Shown here: positions 35,084-46,700 of the stretch, piece by piece
Layout: every line of letters begins with the position of its first letter
Numbering within the stretch: position 1 is the stretch's first letter
Notes under the pieces: generated by a model
Seen by the model: the letters and a program-made list of their open reading frames with translations, nothing else
Database searches by the model: none
What the model was told of the DNA's origin: nothing
Program-made: the position numbers and the translations under genes
Source of the DNA: Juglans regia
Taxonomy: Eukaryota; Streptophyta; Magnoliopsida; Fagales; Juglandaceae
Direction: 5' to 3'
NCBI RefSeq assembly: GCF_001411555.2
Contig: NC_049906.1
Span: 128,781 to 192,780 of the forward strand
Length of the DNA: 64,000 nt

Positions 35084-35437
35084 TTACCCAACCGGAAGTT
35101 TAATGGAAAAGCCTAAGAATGAAGGGCCGGAACTAGAACTAGTAAGGTAGTGTTTCAAGACTCCTGTTCCAACTAAGGCTAGAAGTAAGCGCACGAGAAC
35201 CGGAGGCCGAGTTTGGTAGCGCACGAGAACCGGAGGCTGAGTTTGGTCCCTTAGGTCCCCTTCGCTAACCGAGTCGTCCTCGAGTTCAACCTCCTCGATC
35301 TCTTCCTCGTCCCCTTCAAGTACTTGGCTCATATACCCCACAACAGCCCAAAAGGCGGGACTGATCGACACACCACAATGGAAAACATATAGGAAACCTC
35401 CCATTTCCATTAAAAAAATAAAAGAGAAACCCACCAT
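35084..35437 (-). CDS. Hypothetical small protein (117 aa), doubtful
   Basis: An ATG frame with a hydrophobic N-terminal half (FSFIFLMEMGGFLYVF), an acidic middle (GDEEEIEEVELEDDSVSEGD), and a perfect 10-residue internal repeat of the type YQTRPPVLVR caused by a 30-bp tandem duplication. No family recognised. It may be chance coding across a repeat; no splice or promoter signal supports it. Confidence 0.2.
   Translation of the reverse strand: MVGFSFIFLMEMGGFLYVFHCGVSISPAFWAVVGYMSQVLEGDEEEIEEVELEDDSVSEGDLRDQTQPPVLVRYQTRPPVLVRLLLALVGTGVLKHYLTSSSSGPSFLGFSIKLPVG
35188..35247. repeat. 30-bp tandem duplication
   Basis: 35188-35217 is repeated at 35218-35247 with a single C/T difference (GGAGGCCGA versus GGAGGCTGA). 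Confidence 0.95.
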
Positions 35438-35439
35438 CC

Positions 35440-36613
35440 GGCTTTTGACCCGATCCGAATATGTCTGGTCATCTTCATATTGGCTGTTGACGGGTCGGGT
35501 CGGTCCTTAATCATCCATCGATGAATCGGGTTGTTGGCCTAGTTTGGAGGAGAACTATATTCTAAAACAATAGATCAATTATTTAAAAAAAAAAAAAAAA
35601 GATCAATAACGTCTAAGAGCAAAGTTTAGAGGGAGGAGGGGTGCCAATGGCAGTAACTGATTCTTATGTGATTTTTATAATTGTGTAGGCATTATTATTA
35701 GGGGCGTACCCTAAAATTGACAAAAAGGGTATTCAGGACAGTAATCTTAGTTTAGCGCGGTTAAAGGAATTACCAGAAAAATTAAATAGCAGTGGTGGCA
35801 GAGTAATTAACAAGATGTTGACAAATGTTCCAATGTGTTTTCTGGCCGCAAGCAGTAGGAAAGCAACTGCAAGTTAAACATTCTTCAAAAGTTTCAACCA
35901 TTAGTAATAAATACGGACACGCAAAACGATAATAACGATAATTGTTGTATAAGGCTGGACCACCACCATCACAGTCTCATTCTGGAAGAAGCAGCAGAAA
36001 CAGAATTCGTAAAGCCACACAGAAAATGGACAAAACAAGACAGTCCCAGTAATTACGAGATAATGAAATCGCATTGTAGACAAAGTTCAGAGCTTTGTCT
36101 TCCTCGACTTTAATTTGAAGAGAAAGAAGCCTCCGCCATGAAGTGCCTGCCGAACCATGATCAAATCCCCTAAGATTGAAACCTTTTACCAAAATAATGA
36201 AGGAAAATAAAATTACGAAGCATCATACAGGCGCAATCCCGTCACAAATTTGCGTTTTCTGGATGCGGCAATTCAACTGATAAAGCTCTTGCTCTTTCAA
36301 AGTGGTTTTGTTTTATTTTCAGACTCGAAAAGGTTGAGAGTCTAGAGATTTGGAAAGTTACCAATTATACCAAACAGAAAGACAAGTTTGGATATTGGAA
36401 AGGAAGTGTTGCGAGTAAAACATATGAAGTTCTTGCCACTTCTTCTAGTCGCATACGTTGTCTTTAAACAGCAGACAAATATACAGCTAAGGAGAAAAAA
36501 GAAGGAAAAAAAAAAAAAAAAGAAGCAAAAAGCACCTTTTCTTCTACACCATCATCTACTCCGACTAGCTACTACTGGTTCTTCTACTGCTCTGTTCTTG
36601 TTGACAGAGACTA
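35440..36613. other. Intergenic DNA, probable 3' flank of the 68-aa gene
   Basis: No domain recognised. The A-rich run at 36504-36520 and AT-rich pieces are unremarkable. Part of it may be 3' UTR of the - strand gene at 36614. Confidence 0.35.
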
Positions 36614-36820
36614 TTAACAGAAGAAACCAAAATTCCCATTATCAAAGTTGAGGGCATAACTGAAGGGATCATAGTGAAAGCTGAACCTCTTCTGCTGCCT
36701 GGCCCGAGCCTTTACTTGTCTCCTTACCTCTGCTCTAACCCTCCAAAACAAGCTCATCAATTTTCTCCTCCCGCAAGGGACCACCACATTCGGATCAAAG
36801 CAAAATCCAATCACACCCAT
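36614..36820 (-). CDS. Small conserved plant protein (68 aa), function unknown
   Basis: Starts at ATG 36818-36820 (MGVIGFCFDPN) and ends TAA. The frame is open a little further upstream but without an earlier ATG. The centre is strongly basic (FWRVRAEVRRQVKARARQQ), followed by the striking aromatic motif FSFHYDPFSYALNFDNG. I recall this pairing, an R-rich FWRVR helix then Y-DPFSYALNFD, from short uncharacterised plant proteins, with no known function. There is no signal peptide or membrane segment. The basic helix could bind nucleic acid or membranes, but that is a guess. There is no close neighbour, and the upstream region (36.85-37.2 kb) is free of repeats and may be its promoter. Single-exon as seen. 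Confidence 0.65.
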   Translation of the reverse strand: MGVIGFCFDPNVVVPCGRRKLMSLFWRVRAEVRRQVKARARQQKRFSFHYDPFSYALNFDNGNFGFFC

Positions 36821-37288
36821 TCTCTCCACTACTCCCAAAACCTAAATGCCCGCTGAAAGAAAATAAAGTGAATAAAATGAAGTGGGGATCGAGATTTTAA
36901 GCAGTATGGTGTGGTATGATCAGGTATGGAAAGGGTGGCTTGGAGAACAAGACTTGTGTAAAAGGGTGCGCTTTTATGGGGCCTGGCGAGGCTGAAAGCC
37001 TGAAAACTGAGTGTGTTTGTTGGGTGCGTGTATGTGATGCAGGAACCGGGACTGACAGCTTTACATTATCTGTACAACGTGCGGCCACTCTTGAGAAGTC
37101 TACGGCGCTGTCTGCCGTCTGGGACTCTGGACTCTGACGGAAAGGGCGTTCAAGCCAGGGGAGGGGGAGGGAGGTCGCAACAATGTCACATGGGTAAGAG
37201 AAACTAGAAGACTAGTTTCAACGAACTCGACAAAATTTGTGGAAAAAAAAAAAAAAAAGAAGTAAAAATAGTAAAAAATAAAGATTAA

Positions 37289-37497
37289 GATTCCGTTTGA
37301 TACAAAAATTATATCAATCAATTTCATTTAATATTATTTTATTATTATAATTTTATCAAATTTACTTATAAAATATAATAAATAATTCAACTTTTTCAAA
37401 TCTCAAAATAATAATAATATTAAAAAATAATATTATAATAATATTTTATCATCTCAACTCAACTCAATTCAACTCACTTCAACATCCAAACACAACC
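37289..37497. mobile_element. Tourist-like MITE, copy 3
   Basis: 209 bp, ends GATTCCGTTTGAT and CATCCAAACACAACC, flanked by TAA at 37286-37288 and 37498-37500. The interior matches the other copies (aaaatataataaataattcaactttttcaaatctcaaaataataataat). Confidence 0.8.
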
Positions 37498-37500
37498 TAA

Positions 37501-38320
37501 ATTTGACCCTGAAGAGCTCAAATTCATGGATTAAAACTTTAAAAGACTTGGGTTTTTATTTATTTGCCCATCGCGTACGCAAGTTTATAGAAAGGAGAAC
37601 TATGAAATGAGGCTCGAGAGTACAAAAATCAGTGGAAGTACTACTAAAGTTATATTTATTTGTCCACAAATGTTTATTTTAGTTTAATATTTTTTAAAAA
37701 GAAAAGTTTAGTTTATTGAAAAAAAAAAGGTTATAAAAAGCTATATACTAATTTCTAAATGTGCATTAGATTTTAAAATGAATAAACAAGCAAATAGATA
37801 ATCTCTCTCTATTCCTTCCTAAAATCATTGGCCATTTGGTCGGAATTCCCGAAACTGGTAACTCCATCAAGTAATAATAATTGCTCAATAATGTTGCTAA
37901 ATTTGAAAGCAAACAGTCATTATGCCTACCATTAAAGTTTCTCTGTCTGACATAACTGTTCCTATAATTCACTTTATAATGATCAAGAGCAAACCATCTG
38001 CTGCAACTACATTTTTTTCTCCCATCGTCCTATACTTCAAAACTGAGTAATACCGATTAAAATTGCACGTCAGTGAGACAGTACCATTGAAGAGGCTCTA
38101 ACAAGTCTTATTGCTGTCAGAAATTTTCCCCGTGAAGGGTGATCAATGAATATTTACTTTTTCTTGTGGCCAACCTAATTTACTGTTTCTTTTTAGCAAT
38201 ACTCAGATATCAGAATTATTGCTTCACCTAATTGTCTAAATTAAGCACTTATTTGCTTGAATTCATATATATTTACTACACAAAAAGCAACCGAATATAC
38301 TATATATAATATATATTCAT
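37501..38320. other. Intergenic AT-rich DNA
   Basis: No gene or repeat recognised. Confidence 0.4.
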
Positions 38321-38329
38321 GATGACTTA

Positions 38330-38985
38330 GGTAGGCTACTTGTGGCTTATTCTGTGTCTATGGGTTTGGTTATACTAATTAATAATTTTGCTAAAATAAA
38401 AAGCTTATTAGAAGGAATTCGTAGGTGTTATCATCTTGAGTTTTCTTGAGTTGAAATTGAGACTGACTCTCAATTGTTGGTTAATTAGATTATTAAGGAT
38501 GATTGCCACATTTGGTATTTAGAAGATTTTTGAGATGAATTACATGACTATCTTAATTGCATGAATTATATTGTGAATCATATTTTTCGTAAATGAAATG
38601 TTGTGACTGATTTTCTTACCAAGTGTGGTGTTGAGGATTTGAATTTTGATTGGTGATCTGAAGATCATACGTTGCCTAGTCTTTTAAGAGGTCTCATTCG
38701 CATGGACAAGCTTGATATTCCTTATTTGAAGGTCTCATAAGGTTTGTGCCTGATAAGCCTTTTGGTTTAATTAATTCATTATCCTTGTTTGCATGTGTTT
38801 TTCCCACGTTTTCTTGTAGGTTATATTGTCTTCGGTTGGTTTTGCATTGTATTTGAACGATATGGATATTGAGGTTTTTTTGTGATGCCTCGGTTTATTT
38901 GTATCTCTTAGGTGTCAGGTTGTGATCATAGTTTTCTCCTATTACAAGTGAGGACTATCAATGAAAATGAGGTACCGTCCTGTTC

Positions 38986-39013
<28 letters not shown>
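38330..39013 (+). mobile_element. LINE 3' relic with RNase H domain
   Basis: Broken frame: SLLEGIRRCYHLEF, VEIETDSQLLVN, DDCHIWYLEDF, MNYIVNHIFRK, VVTDFLTKCGVEDLN, then LPSLLRGLIRMDKLDIPYLK. This is a plant LINE RNase H end. The 3' UTR ends in ATCAATGAAAATGAGGTACCG and an AT run (38990-39013). Confidence 0.65.
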
Positions 39014-39019
<6 letters not shown>

Positions 39020-41539
39020 GTCCAATGGTTGTGGAAAGCAATCTTCTCAAAGTAGCTCGAAAATGGTACAAGAATTAATAAAAAGACAAATTATATTGTT
39101 ACCTGTTCAGGTTGCTCTTAGGAAACTTTTACCAGAAACTAAAACCATATGTGCATTTTAATGCATGCATAGAACGTTCTTAATCTTTGTGTCAGCTCAT
39201 ATATAGAGGACTAACATAAAGTTTTTAAGAGTACAGGTGGTTGATTGAATTATGAATGTATACTTGCATTGGTTGGATCCGATGATGTTAATTATCGTAG
39301 AACTAGATGTTTATAATGAATAGCTTTTTCGGGAAGATAGGATCGCATAGCTGCATGGCGATCCCATTATTAATGGTCATGAAATATATAATATATAATA
39401 ATAATACTAATAATAATAGAGCAAAAGTGCCAAAACTTAAAGAGTCAATACCAATGCATCTGATCTGCGTGGTCAACCAGCTCTAAATTAAGTTGGTCTT
39501 TTATGTTGGGGGCAATTTTCATTGAGATCTTTGGCTTTTGTTTTGGTCTCTGGGACAAAAGGTTGTTTCAACTTTCAAGAGCATGGACAAGTAGTTTTCC
39601 TTGAGTTAAATGCAAAGGGCATTCGAGGAATCTCGAAACCATGCAACTGATCCATATAAGCAACATTTAATGGTGCAGCAGTAAGTAGGAGCCGTCGCTT
39701 TAGGGCAGTGCATGTCCCCAAGTAGATGGAAGGATGTGGTGTGTATGGCCTCCTCGAGTTGAGTTTAAGACGATAAGGGCTGGCCGCAAGAAGCACCACT
39801 AGGACGAGAGGCTGTTTTGGTATGAGTGGTAGCACAGAATGGTTGACAAAACGCTTGGTAGCTTAGGGACCGTCTTTCACTAGCCCTCCATAATATCCAT
39901 ACTATTTCTTATGCTTTTTCTCTTTCCGGCCCCCCCAATGGTAATAAAATGATCAGTCGCAAGCAATTAATAATATTATTGGACGCTGCATTTCCAAACC
40001 AAACATCCCCATATTATATATTTTCACTCAACGTCTCTCCTTCAAACCTGGTGAATCTTGGTAACTTGGAGGTCTAGGAGGACATTACTAGGCCAGCCTT
40101 CATTAAAGTCCCAACTACAAGCCAATTTAGGACTACCTTCAATGGTCGAGGCATGAGAGGATAGATCTACCTACAACATTTCCTGAAGGAGTCAGATGTT
40201 TCTTCTATTGATCATCTTTTACTATATCTATAGTATACTTGTTTAAGTTAGAACAAACGCGAAACCTCCATATTTGTACCAAGTTATGGTCACTTGAGTT
40301 AAGGTACAATACTTCGATTTGATTTTGGGGTTCAGAACCTTGGTATGATCGAAGCTAAGCTGCAACGTACTGAAGCCACCATCATGTTCTGCAACTTTTG
40401 CTCTTGGCACATTGGTTGCAATCCTTATCAAACTCATAAGTAGTACTACCATTCTTAACTGTTTTTCAATATAATTAAGTATCGTCCTACCAACTTCATG
40501 AGCTGCTTATCAAAATTAATAAGTTATAAGATAGATTAATTGAATACAAAATTAAGTAACTCGTGAATACATTTGAATTTAATTGAACAAATAAATAAAC
40601 TATATATTTGTGAACATCAAGTACTATGATATATATGGTGGTAAGTTTTAATCCATTAACTCAGGTTAAAATATAAATTAAATGAATACAACTTAATTCA
40701 TTACCCACCACTAACTCGAACTCGACCAATTTATATAATACATCCGTTATAATTAAGATAATGCAAAAAAAGAGTGAATTGCATTATCGCATTAATGAAA
40801 TAGCGTCTTTCTAAATTATTAGAAAAATGTAACGATACACTTATAATTGTTTTACAATTATTTAAAAACTTGATCAACCAAAAGAATCATAGTACTATAT
40901 ATAATTTCATCAATGCTATTATATATGAAAACTTATTTCTTCATCCTACTCTACTTGTTGGCCCAAGCAATGGATCAATTACAAGAGTTCTCATATATAA
41001 TAGATAACTGCCAAAGTAGAGAGGGTGCAACAAAGCAGTTTAGGGACATGATCTGAACAACAATATGTTTGGCCACCACCTGTAAGTCCATGCATGGGTC
41101 AAGGCTAACTGTGATCATGTAGCTGTTGAGAAAGAACACGTACACTTGAATAAGTATTGGGGTTGTGATAATTAGAAATTCACGGGAAAGTTTTGGCAAC
41201 TATGAGAGCACCTAATAGATTTTTGTGCAGATTAGAAGCTAGATAGCTAGGGCAGCTTTGACTGTTTGTTTGTTTTTATTACCATTCACAGATTATTTGA
41301 GATAATCTCAACATCCAAAAGTATGAACATCTTGTGGAGGAACTCAAGCTATTCATACAAGGTCCAGCTGCTTGGCAAATTTAATATATTAAGAGGGAAT
41401 TCAATCAAGTGTCACATTTGCAAGCAAAAGATGCTTTGTTATGTAATTCTGTGTGTTGATATGGAATTTGTTCCTGACTGTGTTAGATTGATGGTAATGT
41501 CTGAATTGTTTACTGATGAATGAATGAGGTGTTTTTCTT

Positions 41540-41574
<35 letters not shown>

Positions 41575-41745
41575 ACTCCGAGTTAGTTGAAGAATATTTA
41601 TTTAGGGAACTTTAGTGTATAGAGCAAGTAATATAGTTTGTTAAAAAAAAAAGTAATATATTTTGGGCCAAAAAGGAGGCCCTTTTTCCTTTCTGTCTCT
41701 GGGTTGAACCCAAACAAGGTAACCAAGCCCAATTGTCATTTATTT
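39020..41745. other. Intergenic AT-rich DNA
   Basis: About 2.7 kb without a supported gene. TA microsatellite at 41543-41571. Open frames at 39575-39835 and 40975-41199 (- strand) lack credible starts or domains. Confidence 0.4.
41543..41571. repeat. (TA)n microsatellite
   Basis: Uninterrupted TA run of about 29 bases. Confidence 0.9.
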
Positions 41746-41759
41746 TTAAAAACTTTGCA

Positions 41760-42344
41760 ATTTTTTTTTTTTTTTTTTTTTGGAATGAAACATACTTATT
41801 TCATTAATAAACCGAAGTTACAAATGTGATTTATCAATACAAGAAATTCTAATACATAGGAAATCCAGTCTATAAGCCAACTAACGCAACAGCTCTGGGG
41901 CTTCCTCACACACAAATACATTTGTGATGTATATTGTCTTAACTTCTAATCAAACTCTCTCGTAACAGAGAAAGCGCTATGTAAAAATAGAACTTAATGA
42001 CCCTCTCTATCCTCCTAGGGAAGAAGAGTACGTGACACTACTATGGACATCAAATCCAATAGCTTATTCCTATTTTATTAAAAACTAAACTAACAAATAA
42101 CTACAAATAACCACATTAACAACTACAAGATCACAAGCTCTGGTGAGACCCCAGACGTCACGCCCACCACAAGCATTGTCATTTTAAGTCCTGGTGGAAC
42201 GAGCACTCATCGTACATACGGACCACAATAACCCGATTATATAACCACCGATCGTAACATCACCCGCCACTCTTAAAAGCCTTGCTCCGAATTACGTCCG
42301 TCGGAACTAAAGGCTCAAATCTTATTCGGGACAACAACACCACA
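41760..42344 (-). mobile_element. Retroposon with poly(A) tail and 14-bp target duplication
   Basis: Flanked by identical TTAAAAACTTTGCA at 41746-41759 and 42345-42358. On the - strand it starts GTGGTGTTGTTGTCCCG, runs for about 560 bases and ends ATTAATGAAATAAGTATG…CATTCC plus an A tail (21 T on this strand, 41761-41781). It has no long ORF. It contains wording like that of LTR-element transcripts (GGCGGGTGATGTTACGATCG, CGTGACGTCTGGGGTCTCACC). It behaves as an RNA copied in by LINE machinery: a SINE, a 5'-truncated LINE tail or a processed transcript. Source not identified. Confidence 0.8.
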
Positions 42345-42439
42345 TTAAAAACTTTGCAGTTAATCTGTTGGCATTTGAATTTGAAATTTGATTAATATTA
42401 GTCTATTGTTGTATTTTGATAAAAAAGAAAAAAAATGAT

Positions 42440-42579
42440 TATTGTTTGTGCTTGACCACATCATTGAACGAGATCTCCTTCCTCGTTCCAAACGCTACTG
42501 TTCTCCCTCGCTGCCTCTGCGTCTCTGATTCGGTGACTGCAAACCCTATGAACTGTACAATGAGGATCGACTATCGCAG
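42440..42579 (+). other. Probable 5'-UTR exon of the CHR28-like gene
   Basis: A CT-rich, GC-richer stretch (CCTCGTTCC…CTCGCTGCC) ends CGCAG before GTAGGG. It looks like an untranslated first exon; the transcription start is not defined. Confidence 0.4.
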
Positions 42580-43700
42580 GTAGGGCTTTCTCTCTCCCTT
42601 TTCTACTTCTTCCGCTACTTAATCACCCAAAGTTTCTCTTATTACCCGTTTTTTCAATACACGATTACTCTCTTGATATACTTAATTGTCGGTATCAAAG
42701 CGTAAAAATTTTTATTTTTTTCTTAACGGGTTTCGTTTGTTTTTACTTCTTTTTTAGTAAATTTTCATGGAAGTTTTTGTACTCTCCTTAGCATTTTTTC
42801 TTTAGCTCTTGGTCGCCTTATCTTCGAAATTCGTTACTTTTTTGGGGGGCTAATGTAGTCAAATTTGTTCGGTAATTTTCACTTTTTGTTTATTTCACTT
42901 AAGGTAGTGTGACTTTTGTTGAATTGTTGAGGGCCTGCCTGCAAGTTTGCTGCTGATTATTGGTTGTGTGATGGTATGGTTCATTACCCAATTCGTTACC
43001 GTGAATATCAATGAAAAAAGTGCGCATTTTGATGCGGGTGATCGCGTGTTAAGAGAGTTCAAGTGTTTGCAGTACGATATGGTTGGGCTCTATAATTTTG
43101 AGGTATTTCAGATTGTCCATTTTTTTCGCATTCTTTTTGACCGAATAACGTGCTGACATTTGACAATTAGTTTAGTAATGGTCTTATGATGGCTCTGTAG
43201 CGGGCTAGTATGAAACCCTAGTTCTCTCTCTGTCTCCCTCTCTCCCATTTTCCTTTTCGTGGTATTGTGAGCTTGCAACAAAAACGGTTGGCCGAATGTC
43301 TCTAGTGCCTTTGCATGCTTTGTCTCACCGAAGTTTTTTTATTTTTAAATTTTCCTTTATAATTTAAGTTTATGTAACACTTCATGGCATATACAATTTC
43401 TTGGATGTAATGTCAAGCTTTTTCATATTTAAGACTTGCAACATCACTTTTGGTTATGGCTTATTATAAGTTTGATTGATTAGACTATTCTTTCTGAAGG
43501 AAGTAGGGATGTGATTCATTTTGAAAGTCCATTTTTAAGAAATGAACTTCCAACATGAAATCTGAGTCATGCTTTATTGTATCAACTGGTTTTTCTAATA
43601 GTTTGGTTTTGATTTTCCCTTTTTGGAATGTGTATTTTTTAAGCTGGCCTGCTCATCAAGCTACTGTTTTTAGAGGAAGTGGGGGTTGTGATTGATTTAG

Positions 43701-46700
43701 ATGCCTGAGCATGAGGATCGCGTTCGCAATTTCATTAATTCAGCATGGAGATGTTGCTCTCTTTTAGGTGGTTGGATTTCCAGCCAATTTAAAGACATTG
43801 AACAAAACTGGTGAGTTCAAATATACCACCTGATATTTTAATGAAAAGATGTTTCCCTTTCAGTTATGTTGAGATTTCATGAGATGTCGATTATGCTTCT
43901 GAAGTGCAGGTTGGCTCACCCTGGTAATTTTCTTTCTAAATTGGTTGAAGAAAAGGAAAGTCACCATTCAGACTCTATGCCTGAGATGGATTTTATAGAT
44001 ATCAGTTCCTCTGATGATGATTTGGAGAGTTGGGAAACAGATGGTTGGGGATCTACTTCTTCTAGGGTTCTTCCTGAATGGGCTTCTACACGCGGAACAA
44101 ATTCAAGTGCTGCAGGTTCGACTAATATTGTAAATTATGAATCTTCTAGGTTCTTCCTCAAAACTTCCTTGTATGGTTAATTGTGTATCCATTTATTAAA
44201 TTTGCAGGTCACAGTGTACAGCCTCGAAAGGTTAATTCTCCTAAAAGAGCATATGCTTCAAATGGCAACTCTTCAAATATTAATAATCATTCACGGGAAA
44301 AACTCCGTTTTCATCCTGGTTCTAGCGACAATATTAGGGCCCCAAATCATCAGAGTGCCCAGGTGGATGATTCGGAGTACTTTACAAATAATGGAAATGC
44401 AAGTCAGACTTGGACTGTTAATTCCCGAATTGCTAATCTTTCTGGTGCTGACTATGAGAAAATTTCATCTCAACAGGCTCTGAAGAGGACCCTTCCGCCA
44501 TCTCTACAGCCATTTGTGCCAAGTACTAGATTAAACCATATAGCAGAGAACATGGGAAATAGCACGGTTCGTAATACTTATGACAATTCTCACCATTCAG
44601 CAGGGCCTAGTGTAATCAAAAGCAAGGGCAATCTGCAAGACCATTTTAGCAGGGGAAAGAATGATGAAGTTATTTCGAATGAAAACAGTGGAACTAGGAT
44701 CCTACCTCCATCTTTGATGCATGGAAAGGCCATTTCCTCCAACCAGTTTGTTAATTCAATCAATCCCTCATTCCGTCCCATGGTAGGTGAAGAAAGGCAA
44801 ACTGAAAATGATGAGAGACTGATTTATCAAGCAGCATTGGAGGTATTCCTTGCAGTTATGCTCAGTTTAATTTTGATTAATATCTTTTCTTGCTCTTAAA
44901 TTCATGTTTAGTTTGTAAACAATTTATTTAAATGGACGTTCAATAGTGTTGGGCTTTCTGTTAATTCAAGTTCATTTTCTTAAGATTCATTGGATGTATA
45001 TAACTGTTTAGGTACTAGTCGGTGCTCTTTGTTATTCAATTTATTTATCTTGTAACTGTTGGTTGTAATATAGAAGATCCTCTTGTATACCGAGCTTCCA
45101 AGGGCCTATTATGTTAGTAGTTTCAGTTTCCTTGAGCAGAGTTAATAATGCATTTTGACTCATGTCTCTAAATAACTCTAACTTGCCATTATTACAGTTC
45201 GTTATTCGTTAATTAAAAATGTAAAGAAAGAAAATTTCCTGCAATTGAAAAATATTTATAATTGTAATGGAAAGTCCTGACTTTTTTTTAGAAGGGTCAG
45301 AAGAGTCAGAACTGGATACTTCATGTAGCAGTCTGGTGCTTGAATCACAACTTTCTAGTACTAGCTCAAATTTGTCAGGTGCTCAGTTATATGCTCAACA
45401 ACTGTTTTGGAAAAGGAACCGTGGCATATTCTATTTGCAACAACTGTTAATCTTTTCCCCGATAACTCCTTTTTCCGATATTGATGATGTCTTTGCACTT
45501 TATCCTCCCAATGGCCTTATCTTTTTCCTAAAAATATATTAGAAATTTGGAAGACTTCTAGACCTTGCTTCAACTCTTTACTCCAAAATTTCAGGGAGCC
45601 ATAAAAATCAATCATTACGCCCTCACACTTGACACAAATATTTGAATGTGTAATGTAGCTTTAGGGAAGAGTTGTTTAGTGTAATTGCTTGCCCAGCATG
45701 GAGCTTGAGTATAAAACAACGGGATTAGATTTTCCCTGTCATTATTTCTGTTTTTGGAACATGATCAATGATTTGATATTAAATATCATGTACTTTGGTT
45801 CTTGCAGGATCTTAATCAACCAAAAGTTGAAGCTACTTTACCAGATAATCTTTTGTCTGTTCCTCTTCTCAGACATCAGGTGTCTATATATTTTATTATT
45901 GGTTCTTTCTTGGGTGTTATTTATATGGTTCTGAGCTTAAACATTGTATTGTTTGCAGAAAATTGCCTTGGCTTGGATGCTGCAAAAGGAGACTAGAAGT
46001 TTGCATTGTTTGGGTGGAATTTTAGCCGATGATCAAGTTAGTCAAGAAAAGTCTAGTTGCTCTTTATTTTAGCTGATGAACAAGTTGGTCGTGAATTTTC
46101 TCCACTCACTGTGCTTGTATCTTACAGGGCCTTGGTAAGACCATTTCTATGATTGCCCTCATACAAATGCAGAGGTCTTTGCAGTCAAAACCAACATCAG
46201 AAGATCTATGCAATCGCAAAACTGAAGCATTGAATCTTGATGATGATGATGATGATAATGTCAGTGGTGTTGTGGATGAAGTCAAGAAGTCTGAAGAAAC
46301 TGATGGTTTAAAACCTATTCCAGAAGTGAGTACCTCCATGCGGGCATTTAGTAGGCAGAGGCCAGCAGCTGGTACATTAGTAGTGTGCCCAGCAAGTGTT
46401 CTTCGACAATGGGCTAGGGAGCTGGACGACAAAGTTGCAGATGAGGCTAAACTTTCTGTCTTGGTTTATCATGGAGGCAGTAGGACAAAGGATCCTGTTG
46501 AACTGGCTAAACATGATGTTGTTCTCACTACATATGCTATTGTAACTAATGAAGTTCCAAAGCAACCTTTAGTTGACGAGGATGATGCTGATGAGAAAAA
46601 TGGTGAAGTGTATGGGTTATCAGCCGAATTTTCCACTAATAAAAAGAGGAAAAAGACATCTTATGTAAGCAAGCGGGGAAAAAAGGGTAGAAAAGGAATA

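Noticed and set aside
39575..39835. 86-codon frame on the - strand
   Set aside because: The start is GTG, and there is no recognisable domain or splice support.
45267..45542. Open frame in a helicase intron
   Set aside because: No homology recognised and no splice signals link it to the gene.
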